From NCBI RefSeq assembly GCF_030936135.1, contig NC_082595.1, positions 64,098,716 to 64,162,715 of the forward strand: a DNA stretch of 64,000 bases, in the 5' to 3' direction. A program made the translations under genes and the position numbers. Below the pieces are notes generated by a model that was given only the letters and a program-made list of their open reading frames with translations, was not told the origin of the DNA and searched no databases. Source of the DNA: Gavia stellata. Lineage: Eukaryota > Chordata > Aves > Gaviiformes > Gaviidae. Positions 39,901 to 53,900 of this stretch are shown one piece after another (position 1 is the first letter of the stretch; every line of letters starts with the position of its first letter).

Positions 39901-42690
39901 AACGAGTGGAAATGTTGTAACGATGGAGACAAAGATATTGACAAGTGCTGTTACAAGAACATGGCTACAAGTGAGGATCATATGTCTAAAACACTTACCT
40001 TCCTTTCGGATTACAACACAGCCAGATTTTCGAAATAAAACAATTCTGCATATTTTTGCGGGTTTTACAAAAGCTGTTCCAAGTAGTTGATTATCAAGCT
40101 GTGTAAGTAACGTGATGGTGAGAGACTCGCAGCTCGGTCAGTGAAGGCTTCCTTGCTCCCGGCAGCAGTTCCAAGCTCTGCGTAAGAAGTGACGTTTTAC
40201 TCCCATTCCAGGTAAAATTATCCCTGTGGATAAAACATGCCAGTCAGAAGAAGGATGCCACTACACAATTTTTGATGGTTAGGACTAAAAAAATCACTTG
40301 AACTCATTTGACCATGCTGAAAATATGCAAAAACCCTCTCCTCCTTCCTGGATTACAAACAAAAGATCTTTCATACATAGGAAGCAAGTGCATCATTGGT
40401 TCAATGTCTCAAGGATGGTGGCTGTACCTCTGAGGTTGCCTCTTGGCTACTGGGAAGGTGAGAGAGGAAATGGGAATTATTTTACTTACGAGGAGACCCA
40501 GGAAGCCGTGTCCTTGTCCAGACATAATTTTCTCTAACTTCTGCTGGTTTTCAGACTCCTTTGAAGAGGAAAACCAAGCTGGTGGAATAGAGCTCATACA
40601 TTTTAGCAAGAGAATAACGAGAAAAGCAGAGTGGCTGAAATAAAAATTGTAGTTTCCTTTCTTCTTCCCTCTCCAGCAGAATAATTTCTTATGTATTGTT
40701 AGAAATTCAAGCAATATTCACCTCCTGGAGAGATTGCATCTCCTGACCAAAATTCGTCCTAAAAATCAGGGAGGCTCTGCAGGAGCAGAGAGCTGCATAC
40801 CAGTTGCGTATCCCAGCCTCAGGACCGTAAATTGTCTGCTGGGAACAAGAACCAAGCCATCTTTATGCCTGCAAAGCATCACACATGCTAAGGATACTAC
40901 AGCAAAAACACTGCAAATAATGGTAAATAACAGTGTTAGTATACTGGAAACAATTATTATTATCTAAAAATAAGTAACTGGAAATTTTAAAATTCCTGAT
41001 GAATGGATAAAATGAACAGCAAGTAAGTTTACTTGATAAACACAACTTGCAAAGTCTGTTTACCTCTGTTCCTGTTTTTTCAAATGGAGTTGTTACTGAG
41101 ACAACAGAAGTTAAAATAGACTGTGGCCTGCTTTTCTGTATTGAATGAGGCGTCCCTTTCCACGGCTGTTGCAGAAAGTAAGGAGAAGCATCCTGTAATA
41201 ATTCAGATTTAAAGGAGGAGTGTTTGTGTGCGTGGGCAGAGGACAGGCTGTAAACCCATTGGTAGCTCATTTCAAGGTGTGACAACTAAATCAAACATAA
41301 AACAACATAGACTTTTAAATCATAACCTCATGTTCTGTTGGTCATAACTTCTACTATGCAGCAGATGTGGATTGTACTAGCAAATAGTTCTTTTTACTAA
41401 CCAGAATGCCTGTGGGGGAAAAAAAAAAAGGTACTTCAAAATGTATTTTTTATAATTTTTTCAAGAATTCTGTGATTTCAGTGCATTTATATAAATATAG
41501 GAAAGCACGTATTGAGTACCATGTTGTCAGGAAGACTGAACTAAAAGCTGTTAATGGGCTGTACCAAGACTTGTCTGAGAGATTCATTTCAGGCTCTGTC
41601 TTGCTCTCATTAGCAAAGCGCTGTTTGTCTCCCTCTTAAAGCGTGTGTAATAAACATTGCGTGGAGTTGACCCAGCGCCTCTTCAGCTGTAACTCATACG
41701 CACAGGAACTTGCGCACTTGTATCCCAGGAGGTAAATCCACTTTGAAGAAATTGTCCAAAGCTTGAAAAAATTAATTTGGGCATTTAGAAGAGGATTCAG
41801 AAAATCAGTTGTAGCCCAGTGCTTGGGAAGTCAGGCATGTAAAAAATGCTCCAGCAGCAGAGCTGGTGAACCTCTAGACCTTGGTTAATGTAAAGAAAGG
41901 TGCTAGTTACTACCCACCACACGTTTCTACAGGCTGAATGCCAGCTCTCGGGTACTAGTCCATGGTGGATATTTGCAGTAAATAGCAAGCTTAGAACAGG
42001 TCAATTCAGTGATCAAAACTATTTCAATAATATGAATGTGGTTTAGATAAGACTATTTTTTAAAATGGTTGTTTTATAAACAAACCCAATGTATTTAAAT
42101 TCAGAAAAATTAATGTGTTGAACTGGTATGCAAATACTAAATACTTAATTTTTTTCCTATACTATTTCCTTTTAGGAAATAAGTACAACTGAATTATAAT
42201 CTCCTTATGGAAAATAGGCTGCTTTATTTGATATATGCATTAGCAAGCAAAAGAAACATCTAACAAAAGAGGCACTTCAGTAAAAAAAAAGAGTAGCAAT
42301 GCTGATATAGTTAAAAGGCAAGGGCTCTGTTCTTCAGTAAATTGCTGGCATCTAGGTAGAGTCAAAAGTAAAGACTGAGAAAGTATCTTCGTATGCGGAA
42401 AGCAGCAATTTCATGAGCAACATTGTGCATGATAGGCTGTCACAGATAGATTCACAAATCATTCGGATGGAGTTTCGGGAAGTGAAAGTGTAGTGACACA
42501 TTTTGATGTTATTACTCGAGTCACAGCAACAGTTACTTTCATTATTGTTTCAGAAAGGTAGTCATAGGAAGTGCCTTGGAGTGACATGTTGTTTTTCCAT
42601 CTCTCATGCAATGCTGGTCACAGCTGCTTCTGATTAAAGGGGAAGGGGTTCTCAATACTTAAGGGATTAATGAGAGATGACCAACCATCC

Positions 42691-42700
42691 TAATTAATTA
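42691..42700. promoter_or_regulatory. Homeodomain-type TAATTAATTA site
   Basis: Two overlapping TAAT cores (TAATTAATTA) in a unique stretch. Candidate regulatory element by appearance only. Confidence 0.2.
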
Positions 42701-44144
42701 GCCTTGACATTTCGACTTCCTGAGAGAATGATGATGATGATAATATGAGAGTCATTAGAGAGTGCAGAGAGGCAATATGAAAGCAACAGTTGCAGGGTCA
42801 CTCGGTATTGATTGCAATACGGTCCCTACGCTTTTTTCAAAAAGGAGAGCACTGCAGAGTGGCTCGACAACGTGGCAAAGGTTGATGGGCTCTTATTGGG
42901 CCATTTAATAGAACAAACTGCTTTTCAGTTGATAAAGTTATTATGACTATGGGTAGAATAAAGCATTTTCAGTGAGCTTAAATATCAGCTGAATTTTAGC
43001 TCACAAGAACAATTACTTAGCATTTAATGAACATAAAATAAGGTACAAATCTAAGTATACAGCCATGCCATGCCACGCCTGTGAGTTTGCTAAATACCTG
43101 TAGAAGCCTGAGAGCACCTGCTTTCTTCTCCAGAAACCTCTTTAAGACCCATAAGTCAGAGCTCGAGTAGAAATTAGGACTTTGCACAGGGATGGATGTA
43201 AGTTGTGTTACAATCTCGAGCCACCTACTATAGCTATTGTTACAGAACTATTGTTACGATTTTCGGTAACACTATCAAATGCCTCAAATGAATACTGTCC
43301 AGCCACTGCAATTTACGGTACTTGAATTCCTCCTTAACTTTCTCCTGGGGGATTAATATCTCTTATGGCCACATCCTGTTTTCCTGCGCAAAGTGCTTTT
43401 GGGAGAACAATTCCCCGTCATCCTTTGTAGCAAAGAACAGATCAAAAGCAATGCCTCTAGACATGTATCCACTGTATGCCACTGCATCAATACTGTTGTG
43501 TTCACTGCTACTCAGTGCTCTATTCTGTTCCAGAAAATTAAGGAACTTAATAATAATATAGACATTGTTTGCCAAAATACTGTGAAGAAATATGACTCTT
43601 CTAAACTTCTAAAGGCATGCTCTCCTTCAATTTTTGAAAAATGATTTCCCTGATCACACCACCCTCTGGAGTTTTACATTGTGCTTTTTTATTGTTCAGT
43701 GTACTTGGGCTTCTCTCCAAATGATATAAAACACAAGCGGCAGGCAAAATGGTTTATGATGAAGGGATGAAGAAAAACTGGTACTATATAAAATACTCTA
43801 AAACAGCATGAAAACACATTTCTCTTCTTACTCTATTCATATGGAGATGCCTTAAAATGACAGGTTTATCTAGATAGAAATAAAGAAAAACCTGGGTGGC
43901 TATCTGATTGCAGTTGCTCAGACTGGGAAGGTTCATACACTTGGAGAGGTTTATGTAAATGGGAAAAGGGTGAGAATTGGCTCTAATGTAGGTGTTGCTA
44001 AACACAAACCAGCCCTCCATTTTTTTCACTTTACTAACTTGTGCTTGCTACGCAAACAAGTTACTATAGCTTAAGAACATGGATTTATCTTTCTAGTAGA
44101 CCCCCAGCTGCCAACCTGACCTGCTTGCTGGGGGCTCAGATCTG

Positions 44145-44290
44145 GGACATTGTGGAGAGTCTGCCAAGGTGGGCAGGTCCCACGTCTCTCTTGTATGGAG
44201 GAGCCCAGAACTGGGCACAGTATACCAGGTGTGGCCTCACCAGTGCTGAATGGAGGGGAGGAATCACCTCCCTTGACCTGCTGGCAACAG
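44145..44290 (-). mobile_element. CR1 internal fragment, antisense part of a rearranged pair
   Basis: Matches the CR1 region after the reverse transcriptase palm ([13 protein letters not shown] on the - strand) at a degenerate level. It is truncated on both sides and abuts a sense CR1 at 44291. Confidence 0.75.
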
Positions 44291-44930
44291 GTTCCTGAGG
44301 ACTGGAGGAAAGCAAGTGTCAGTCCTAGGTAGAAGAAGGGCGGGAAGGAGGATATGGGGAACTCCAGGCTCATCGGCGTCATCTCAGTTCCTGGGAAAGG
44401 GGTGGAGTGGGTAATTCTGGAAACAATTTCCAAACATTAAGGGCAAGAATGTGATTGGGTGTGGCCAATATGGATTTACATGGACATATCAGACCAAGTC
44501 CAGCAAAGGGCCACGGAGATGATTAAGAGATTGAAGTGTCTGTCCTATAAGGAGAGGCTCAGAGAGCTGGGCCTCTTCAGCCTAGAGGAGAGGAGGCTCA
44601 GGAGGGAATCTTACCCATGTATATAAATACCTGATCAGAGGGAATAAAGAAGACGAAGCCAGGCTCTTTTCAGTGGTGTCCAGTGACAGGACAAGAGGTT
44701 ATGGCACAAAAAGAAATACAGGAAATTTTATTTAAGCATAAGAAAGAAAATTACTGTGAGGGTGGTCAAACACTAGAACAGGTTGCCCAGAGAGGGTAGT
44801 GGGGTCTCTGTCCTTGGAGTTATTCCAAACGCAACTGGACACAGCCCTGAGCACCTTACAGTAGCTGACCCTGCTTTGAGCAGAGGGGCTGGACTCCAGA
44901 GGTGCCTTCCAGTTTCAGCCGTTCTGTGAG
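44291..44930 (+). mobile_element. CR1 LINE remnant, sense, internally deleted
   Basis: Opens with [13 protein letters not shown] sequence, then a jump near 44480 from the QHGF region to QRATEMIKRLK, so several hundred bases of palm and thumb are missing. It continues through [15 protein letters not shown] and the tail to a 3' end near 44930 (GTTCTGTGA). Degenerate. Confidence 0.85.
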
Positions 44931-47900
44931 TCCCTGTCAGCCCACTCACTAGCTATCGCATTGCTACTGCTACTCAGCTGGCTTAGTCCTAAAACTTTTT
45001 TTCATTGTTTTTCCTGCAATCTCATTCCTTTCCTCAGCTGTTTTCACCGTTTACCCAGACCTTTTCTGTACTGCTTTTCCATCTTGGTTTCATAAGTAAT
45101 GTTTGTATGAAAAGTTTTTACAGAAAAATCTTTATGAAAAGCTTTTTCTATAAGAACTTTTCTTGGCTAAAAATTTCCAGGGTTTGGTCACTCATGTCTG
45201 AAAATACTTTGTTTGGCTTTCAGTAGGAACAATTTCTGAGGACTACTGCTTACTGAAAGCTGACTTAGAAAACCAAACACCGACCTGTGTTTATCTCTCC
45301 AGCTTTTCCTCCTGATACAATTTTTCAAAAGCTGTCATAGGACTACCAAGAGGGGAAAAGGGAGGAGGGAATCCCTTTCAAAAGGCCCCAGATTTAATTT
45401 TCTAATCAAGTCCATAACCTGGTCCCTTGGGCTACTTCTCCATGCAAGGGTACTCAGAAGAGCTGGCAGGTGGCACTGCTCCTCGGCTGGGTGGCTGGTT
45501 TAGACTTAGAAAGGGCATGTAGCACACCTGTTCCTGGCTAAATGGGATACAAAGGTGGTATTGTCCTGATTTCTAAAGGCTTTGGGATGAGTGTGAAGGC
45601 ATGGTGCATGCAGTCACTTCCAGGGGAGCAAGATAGAAACCCTTTGTACTGCTCAGAGGCAGGACTTTAAAGAGATCTTTTTAAACATTAAAGTCTTAAA
45701 ATCACAGCGTTGTTGTTGACATTTTCCCATCACACCTCCATCACCATTTCCCTTTCCTGGAGCACACAACCACTGGCCTGTGCCAAAGCAAGCTGGAACC
45801 AAGCTGTGAGCTGGGCTGGAGGAACAGGGATTTTCCCTTGATATGAGGATTGCACTAGGACCAGCGGCAATGGGCAAGCCCAGGTGGAGATGGCTGATTC
45901 ATTTGGCTGGGTGTGGTAAGAGAGGAGCAAGCCAAACCAGTGGAAGTAAATCAACACATGGGTGTCATAGAGGTGATCTCTATCTTCTTGGAGTTGAGCT
46001 AGATCATCTTCTGTGGCTTTCCTCTGCTTGGGAAAATTCACCAATGCTATGTTTGTGGCGTGTGCTTAAGCTGCTGCTGTGGTGCACATCTGTGGTGGTC
46101 TCACCTGTGGGCTGGGGAGAGGTAAGTGATCCTGAGCACAGGGCAAATGTCTGCATAGTCGCTGTGGCTTATACCTCCAGTGGGGTTTGTTCTTACAAAT
46201 AAGGCCAGATTTAGCCCTTTGTTCTAGCTGGTACTTCATCTTTGCAAGTGTAAGGAGGCATTGCAATGATACAGTTTTGTCTGAAATCAAAAGATGTTTG
46301 GTGGTGAGGTGGTGAGTTGCTCTCTGGAAACCCTATAGAGAAATGAAGCTCACAGAAGCATCATGGGGCTGCCTGGCTACCTCTTTTCTGCTCCCTTCCC
46401 TTTTTCCTTCTTTGAACCGAATCTGGCAGTAGGGACAGTTATCAAAGGAAACCATTATGCTCATTTGTAGATTTGTATATATTCACCACTAAGCTCTATA
46501 GTTAGCAACAGCAACTCTGATCAGAGACCTTGAAAAACTCTCTTTGACATCACCTAGCATTATATTTAGAGGAATAAGTAAAAAATTACTGCTTCTTTTG
46601 GCTTAGAGTTTATTGAACAGAAAACTTTTTTTTTTTTTAATGCACAGGGTGTGCTGTAAAACACCTTACAGAATATGGAAGTTTAAATACATATCCTTAC
46701 TTAAATGTCAAGGGAAAAAATCATATTACTCAAATAGAAGAAAGTGGAGTTTGTTAAAAAGTTGGGGTTTTTCCTTCAAAGAATGTCCTAGTGTGTCTCA
46801 GACATCCTTTAATTGCAATAAACCTAGTACTATGAGCTCTTCTTGAGAAGAGCTGGAGAAGTAAAAGACCAAGAAAATGTATTTTTAGTGTGTGATTCCT
46901 GGAGAACTTGAATTGTTCTCAACACTCTGCAGTGAATGCCTGCTCCCTTTGCTGCCTTCTCCTAGACATGGGGGGTCTGAGCCTTTCCAGGTGAAAAGCC
47001 AAAAGACAAATAAAGACCCCTAAATAACCTTTTAAAGCAAATCTATGATAAGATGAGTGGATTTATTTTTATGTTTTGTTTTAGTGAGCTGAGAATGCTG
47101 GGTTTCTTCACAGAACAGACAAAAATTTGGGTTCAGCATATTTAGTTTGTATCCTAAATGGCACATGACTACATAGGCAGTATGTATCCATGGGATATTA
47201 CCATGGGTTCCCTTGAATTTTTCTCTTATATTCATTTAAATTAGTCACTTGGAGCTAATTACAGTTTGTCAACAAGCTGGTTACATTGCATTCAGCTCAA
47301 ACCAGTTTAGTTTTACATTGACTGTCTTAATGGATGGAGGCTCTGCTAAATTCCAAATCTTATCTCATCTCCACTCATCATAAGCATCTCAGAAGACCGA
47401 TTGCTTTCTGAATGTCACCTTAAAAATGGAAACAGCAAAGAGAGCTGAATCGATAACTCTTCTCTGCTGCAGGTACCTTGTCAGGGTCAGGGAAGGTGGA
47501 GCTGGGAGGCAGCGTTATGGCCAAGCCTCTTCCTAAGCTGCTCCTAGACTGCACTCAGTCAACACAAGTGTTTCTTCCAGTGCAGCCTGACAGCCTGGCT
47601 GTAGCTGAGCTCTGATCAACTGTCAGATGCTGTAATAGAAATGAGCTTTGCTCAGCAGAGGAGAAATCTAAAAATTGCTCATGCTGGAAGACAAGAATGC
47701 AGACAAATGGCAGCCTCTGCTGGGGAGAAACCTCGCATACTTTGAGCAAATGCTGTCGATATCAGTGGGGAAGCAAAAAAAAAATCAGTTAATTGGAAAG
47801 ACATTGATTTGGCAAAGACTGTGGAAGCACATACAAGCTTCAGGCTCAGTATAGGCCAGATGAGCTTATGTATATTAACCATATAAAAGTTTATCCTAGA

Positions 47901-50900
47901 GGAGAATTAGCTGTGACTCGGCGGTGCCTTGGCGAGCACAGGCTGAGAGCAGTGGCCGGGCACTTGCTCTGGCACCAAAGTAATGCAATGTCAGCCAGGG
48001 GTAGCTGGGAAAGTTGCTTACACACACAGGCACACCACCACCCCCGCCCCTCCCTGCCGCTCCATAGGGCTGTGCCTTGAGGCAGGTGGGCTTTTCTTGT
48101 CTCAGCTGGCAATGAGAATCACGGCAGAAGTTTCAGGTGTCAGACGCAAGTTCCTTCTGTCTGGCAGGAGTGAGCGGAGCATGTGAAGGAAGGGAATAAT
48201 CTGGCTGGTGCTGGCAGAGAGAAATTTGCTTGGGCCCCTGGGAATCGTAAAATCGGCTCACAGGCTGGGGAGGGGCTGTTCAAAATCATAGGCAGGATAT
48301 TATTTTGCAACGTATAACCTCTATGGTCCCACTTCTACTTGAGGTAAGAGTTATGAGTCTTTATACTTCCCCAGGAACATCCATTGGATACAGGGTCTTA
48401 CGCTTCTTTTTGGGGACAATTTCTCATGTAAGCAACACGTGCTTGTATGGGCTGCTAATCTGCATTAATAATGCTCATAACAGCGACACTGCAGTTGTGT
48501 GTCCTCAGATTCCTTTGGAACGGGCTGCGTAATATGCATGGGCATCCGTCACTCACAGGATGCTGCCAGGTGGATCTAGATGTGTATCTGAGCAAGAATC
48601 ATGTCATTGCTTTCTTTGCCTATTTAATCTTTTTTTATGGAAAAAACCCAGGACATTAACACACCCAGGTATTTCTGAGTGCTTCAGTCACGTATAGTTC
48701 AAAATCATGCTTTTCTCATATGGCGTTATCCATGCTGTCCAGTAACACTGCCAGGAGCTTTCTTTGCTTCAGTGAATACTGGCTCAAGCCTTAGAGCTGA
48801 AGGGCAATACGTTATACTCGGAAGCCCACGCTGCCATTTTCTTTTGGTTAGCTGAGATTCTCCCCGTATCTATTTGTGTGTATGTGAGGCAGTTTTTCTT
48901 GATGATCTGTGTGAGATAACGTCAAGTGATACCTTCCAACTCCATTACCTGTAAGTGCCTGTGAATGTGGCAAAGTTGCGTGGTGCCTGTCCTGCAGGCA
49001 GTGGTCCTAGGGATGCCCAGCAGCTTTAAGTGTTGCTCTGAACAGCCGGCACCTCTGCAGACCCGCTCCTGGGTTTCCAAAACAAAATCAGCAGGTGTGA
49101 AAGCTGATGCTTGGAAATAGTGAGGGTGGTGGCAGCAGAAGTGAGGATGCCCAGGGAAAAGTTAGCTGCTACCAGGGGTTGGACCAGCTCTGTGAGGCTT
49201 AGGTTTACAGCTGCCACTTCAGAGTTGAGCGCTCTTGCTGCTGGCAGAGGGAAGGCAGAGCGTGCCCTGCCTGCATCGCCGTGCCTCAAGGCGGGCAGCT
49301 GTTGTGTTGAGGAAGGGACAAGGTGGGTGTTCGAAGGGCAGAGGTGGCTTAACAGTTTGAGAAGTCTGTTCTGCTTTTCATTTGCAGAAGCACTCCTGGT
49401 GACGCTAGCCCACCACCGGTGCAAGGAGAGGAGGCTCCTTACCTGGAGGTGGTGATGAGCAGCTGTGACATTGGCACCTCTATCCACCAGACCTCCCGTT
49501 TCAGGCATGGGGATAACCTCACATTCCCTGTAGTTTCTCACATCCCAAGAACAGCTGGGTTAATAACTCTCAGCTGTTGATTCACATGTCACCCGTGTTA
49601 TTTGTGGACCATTTGGTAGCCTGATTTTGATGTGTCCAAACTCATCGGCTACTGGCAAAAGATTGTTACAAATAATTTCTCTGGATAGTCTGGTTTTCCT
49701 GGTTCTTCACAGCAGGTGTCCAAACCAGGAGGTGGTGATTCAATGCAGGAATAATAAAACATGTTCCTGTTGGCTGGCTGAGTGTAATCTGAGGATGCGG
49801 CTTCTAGTGCAGCTACTAACAGATATGATTTCAAGAACAAATATTTTTATAATGGTTAAAGTTAGTTGTTTCAGGAAATCCTTTCTGTGTAAAAGACTCT
49901 AAAACAGAAAAGCACGTATTGTAAGAAGTTAGAAAAGCTGTTAGACATCTGTACACATGTCCAGCACTAGCTCTAATATGAAATGTAGAGGTAAAATCTT
50001 CTCTCAAGCCTTAGAGGAAAAGGGCAATTGCTCCGTGACCGTTAATAACAGTAACAGCAAAATTGTGCCTTGATTTAAAAATAATTACAGATACAGAGGA
50101 GGCAGATGAGTAGATCTGAAAGTTTGCAAGGCAAATACCTTGCTATATAATCTGGAGGAATAAAGCAGTGCACAGTAAAGAGATTTGGGGTACATTTACT
50201 GTCCTGAGACTCCGAACAAACCTAGTGACATCCAGAGAATGAAGTGCAGGAGCAGTGATTTCCAGGCCCTGGGTCTCCTTGCTGTGTCACTGCTGGTGAG
50301 GTTCACCAGGCCTGCTTTTTCAGATGGGATGGGCACTTTCTGGAAGCTGCTGAAACTGCGCTTAAGACATTTCAATCCTTTTCAGGGAAGCAGAGGCTTG
50401 TCCTCCACGCTGACCTGTGACCTGGCTGCTGGGGCCTTGCTGGGAGCCAGTGAATAGCAGACAGGGATGAGACGGAGTAATTACGGCGGGTGAATGGGGA
50501 AAATAAAAATGGACCTCTTTCTTCCTTTTATCTCAAATAGAGGAGCTAATTTAGGGAACCCTTCTGACAAAAGCTCACAGTGACCCAAATCTTTCCCCCT
50601 TTGACTCAGTGGGGACAAAACCCAAGCTCAGAAGCCCCTCTGGAGTAGGTTAGACGGACACTTAAGAGGCACTGGGTGATGAGTGCGGGTGGATCCTGGC
50701 GGTGCTGGCATGGGCCTGGGAACCTCTGGCGCAGGCTCCGGGTAATCCCAGCAGCCCCGTGGCCCTCGGGACCTGCCGGTGTCTCTCTGTAGCCGGAGGA
50801 AACCAACTGAAAGAGACTCTTAACCTTCTTTATTCTCCCACCAGCTCTTTCTTCTTGCATCCTGTCACTTCACTTTCTGCCTTAGGCTTTGTGGTGGTAG

Positions 50901-53900
50901 TAGTGTTCCAGGAAATGGATGATTCTGTTTTTATTTTGAGTGAGTATAACATTAGTGACTCACAGGGGTGACAAGGTTTTTCTGGTAACTACTTGTGGCT
51001 CTTAGCTAATGTGTACCCTGTGTTACTTAGGGGCTCAAGATTTGTGGTCATCAGTGTATTTTCTTCTGTTACTGTCCCTGTACCTGTTATGTCTCCCTGT
51101 CTAGCTGTAGCTCCTCTTATCCATGTACCCATGTAAAAAGAGGCAGGTAGGCCTTTTTCTCTGGAACATTTCAGCTGGAAATCAGTCCTAGTCCCTGGTC
51201 CATGGAAAGCACTGTCAATGCTGCTGGTTTGAGGAACTTCTTGTGCTTGTAGAGAAAAAGCCTATTGTCATTCCCAGCCTCAAAAAATTACCAGTCGCCT
51301 GAGTGCTCAGAACATGTGTATCTTACAGCTGAGTTGGGAAAAACCCTAGGCCCAGCTTTGCCACCTTGTCAAGCTGAACGGCAGGAAATTGTGGAGACAA
51401 AATACAGGAGGTTTTATGTCATTACCTGTAGAGATGCCACTGTCTGGTCTAAAAGCTGGAGTCAGAAACTGGAATTTCACTCCCTCCCTTGCTGCTTTCT
51501 AGGATCTGTGGGAGGATCTCTGGATCATCGGAGGTTTCTAGGAACAGGTTTTTACCTTCCTCTTTGCAATGCATGGCCTTTATCCAGCTGGGATAGCGGT
51601 GAGCTCTGATGCAGAGCGCAGCAGCCAGAGGAAGGGTATTCCGCAGAGGTGCTGTCGCCCAGTAGTACTGGCTCAAGGTGGAATATTCTTAGCCTCTTGA
51701 CTTTGGGCAGGGATCAGTTATTGGTGCTAAAGCACATGGTACCAGCCAGAGCAAGATGCTGTGCTCGCCCATTTGGAAGCTGCATGTGCTGGAGAAACTT
51801 TTGAAACAAAACCAGATGGTGCACAGAACCCACCTGCTGCTTTGCTGCTAAAAGCTCATAGGTTTTAAGCTGCCTTTCAGCTGCCTCATAGCCCCAAACT
51901 GGAATCTGACACAGCTGCTCTTACCAAAGATGCATCTTACAGATGCTCTTGTCTTAGATGCTCTCACCAAAGCCTGAAGTCAGGAAGAGATGCTGGTGGC
52001 TCCCCTGGGAAGGGAGGGAGATTTTCATGGGTTTGATGCTCTCATGACCACAGCAGAGCTTCACAGAGGAGATGATGGGGTCTGTTCTTTGTGCCAAGGT
52101 GGGTGACTCTGGTCTGACTTCAGCTATAGGCACCCTCCTGTCCTTGTAGGTAGTGCTTGCACAGCGCTGCAGGAGAAAGTCTGGGCAATGATGCTCCCTA
52201 GGTTGGGAGCCACTCTAGTTAATGGTCTTCAAATACTGCACAGAGGAGACAACATGCCCTTCGCTGTGGCAGTGGATGTACTTGAGGTACGGGTCCAACA
52301 CATACATAGACATCAAAGGTGCAAAACAAAACCTAGCCACGTGAAGTGCTCTAGGGAACAGCTTTCCAGCATGTATTCCAGGGCATGCGTGATGTGAAAC
52401 GCATGCAAGCACCCAAGGAAACAGTTAAACAGAATACAGGGAAGCAAGGAAGGAACTGCACGTGGGGGAATGCGTGGTACCTAAATGTCCGCTGACAGGA
52501 GTGGTCCCTGAGACCAGCTGTTGAGAGAAACAGCAGGACGAGTTCTGCTTCGTGTGTACTCCTGCCTGGCATGGGGTTGGCCTGAATCCACAGGGCTGGC
52601 CCCAGCCAGGAAAAACAAACATTTTCAGCCCTAAGTGCCTATGTCTTGTCAGCACTCAGAACAGTGAGGTGACTTGTTCAATAACAACACTGAGATTCGT
52701 CTGGTAAGGATGTACCTGATGCTTCTAATGTAGTTTGTAGCTTGCTTTAACATTTGTATGCAATTTTCTTAATTGTGTGACAAATTCTCCTTCAAATTTG
52801 TTGCTCATTTCAGGGGTTTTTTTTTGCTATTTCATCCAACAGTGCAATGCTGAGAAATGCTAGCAAAAAAACCAACCCCCAAAAACCAACAAAAAAGCAA
52901 GGGAGTGCTCACCCAAGCTGACAGAAAGGAGAATCTCAGGCTTCCCCTTCCCAAATGCCTTAGTCAAAACATTTGTGTCGCTGAGGAAGCTGTACCTGCC
53001 CACAGCAAAGGTCCTGCAGTCTCACTGTCCTTTCCAGGGGTTTCAGGAGACCAGGGTGAAATGCCTCAGGGCGATGGTCTACACCTCCTCCTGACATGCT
53101 CTTCCTGCCAAGTGTGCTCTCTTTAGCATGTGAGTGCGTATGTTAAGTCCCTTCCAAATACGCTAATATGGCTAATGGCACTCTCTGGTGTGGGCTGAGA
53201 ATGACTAAAAGTGCTCAACTAAAATGACTTCAGGGGAACAAGGCTGTAGCTTTTAGTACAGGGGCCAATTCAGGATCATCACTTCTTCATGAGTCATTGG
53301 GAGAAGCAGCCCCAATGCCTGGTCTGGAAATGGAGCTTTACCGCAGCGAGTGGAAGGGGAGAGGAGCCTGTTGTTGCTCCTTGAAACCCCTCATAGGCTG
53401 TCCCTAAACTCCAGGAGCTGCCAGTAATCCCATTTTTCCAGATTCTTTGGTCAGAAGGGCTAGAAAACATTACCCTCTTCTTTTTTTTTAAAAATCACCT
53501 GATGCTGGAACCATATGCCTGTTCCTGCAGTTCTTTTGCTTTAATTCCCCTTGGCTTTTCACTAACACAGAAACAGATCCTTGGGCTCGGGGAATGCTGG
53601 GATGGTGCTTGTGCCTTTACTGTCCCATGCTGCAGCTGCCAAGCAGAGGGTCTCTGTGAGGGGAGCCTCTGCTCCTCTCTGAGCAGCTTTGTGCGAGACA
53701 GCTGCTTTTCAGAAACTCTCAGCCTTGAAACTCTGCAGAAGTTACGGTTCAGCAGGCTTGACTGTGACTTTTTGTCACAGCTGTCAGTGTAGGTCAAGGA
53801 GAGATGAAAGAAACAGGGACTGGATGGAAACTTGCTGCGCTTTGAGCCCCGGCGCTTGCTGTGCTGCCTTGGGGGGAGGAGCTTTTCTGCTTTCTTTCAT

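Larger units (their letters stand above)
38661..44099. other. Intergenic DNA between BVES and LIN28B, part 1
   Basis: No convincing gene. It includes a ~60-base CR1 remnant at 39840-39900 and an unbroken, repeat-free stretch with homeodomain-type sites around 42600-43000. Open frames are short and have no recognisable content. Confidence 0.6.

Noticed and set aside
49026-49541. 171-codon open frame on the - strand in the intergenic region
   Set aside because: Longest non-repeat, non-CpG-island frame, but with roughly 2000 ATG starts in both strands of 64 kb about one frame of this size is expected by chance. It has no family motif, no bias of composition, and no neighbouring splice-linked frames.
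52851-53126. 89-codon + strand frame in the intergenic region
   Set aside because: No homology features recognised; short and isolated.
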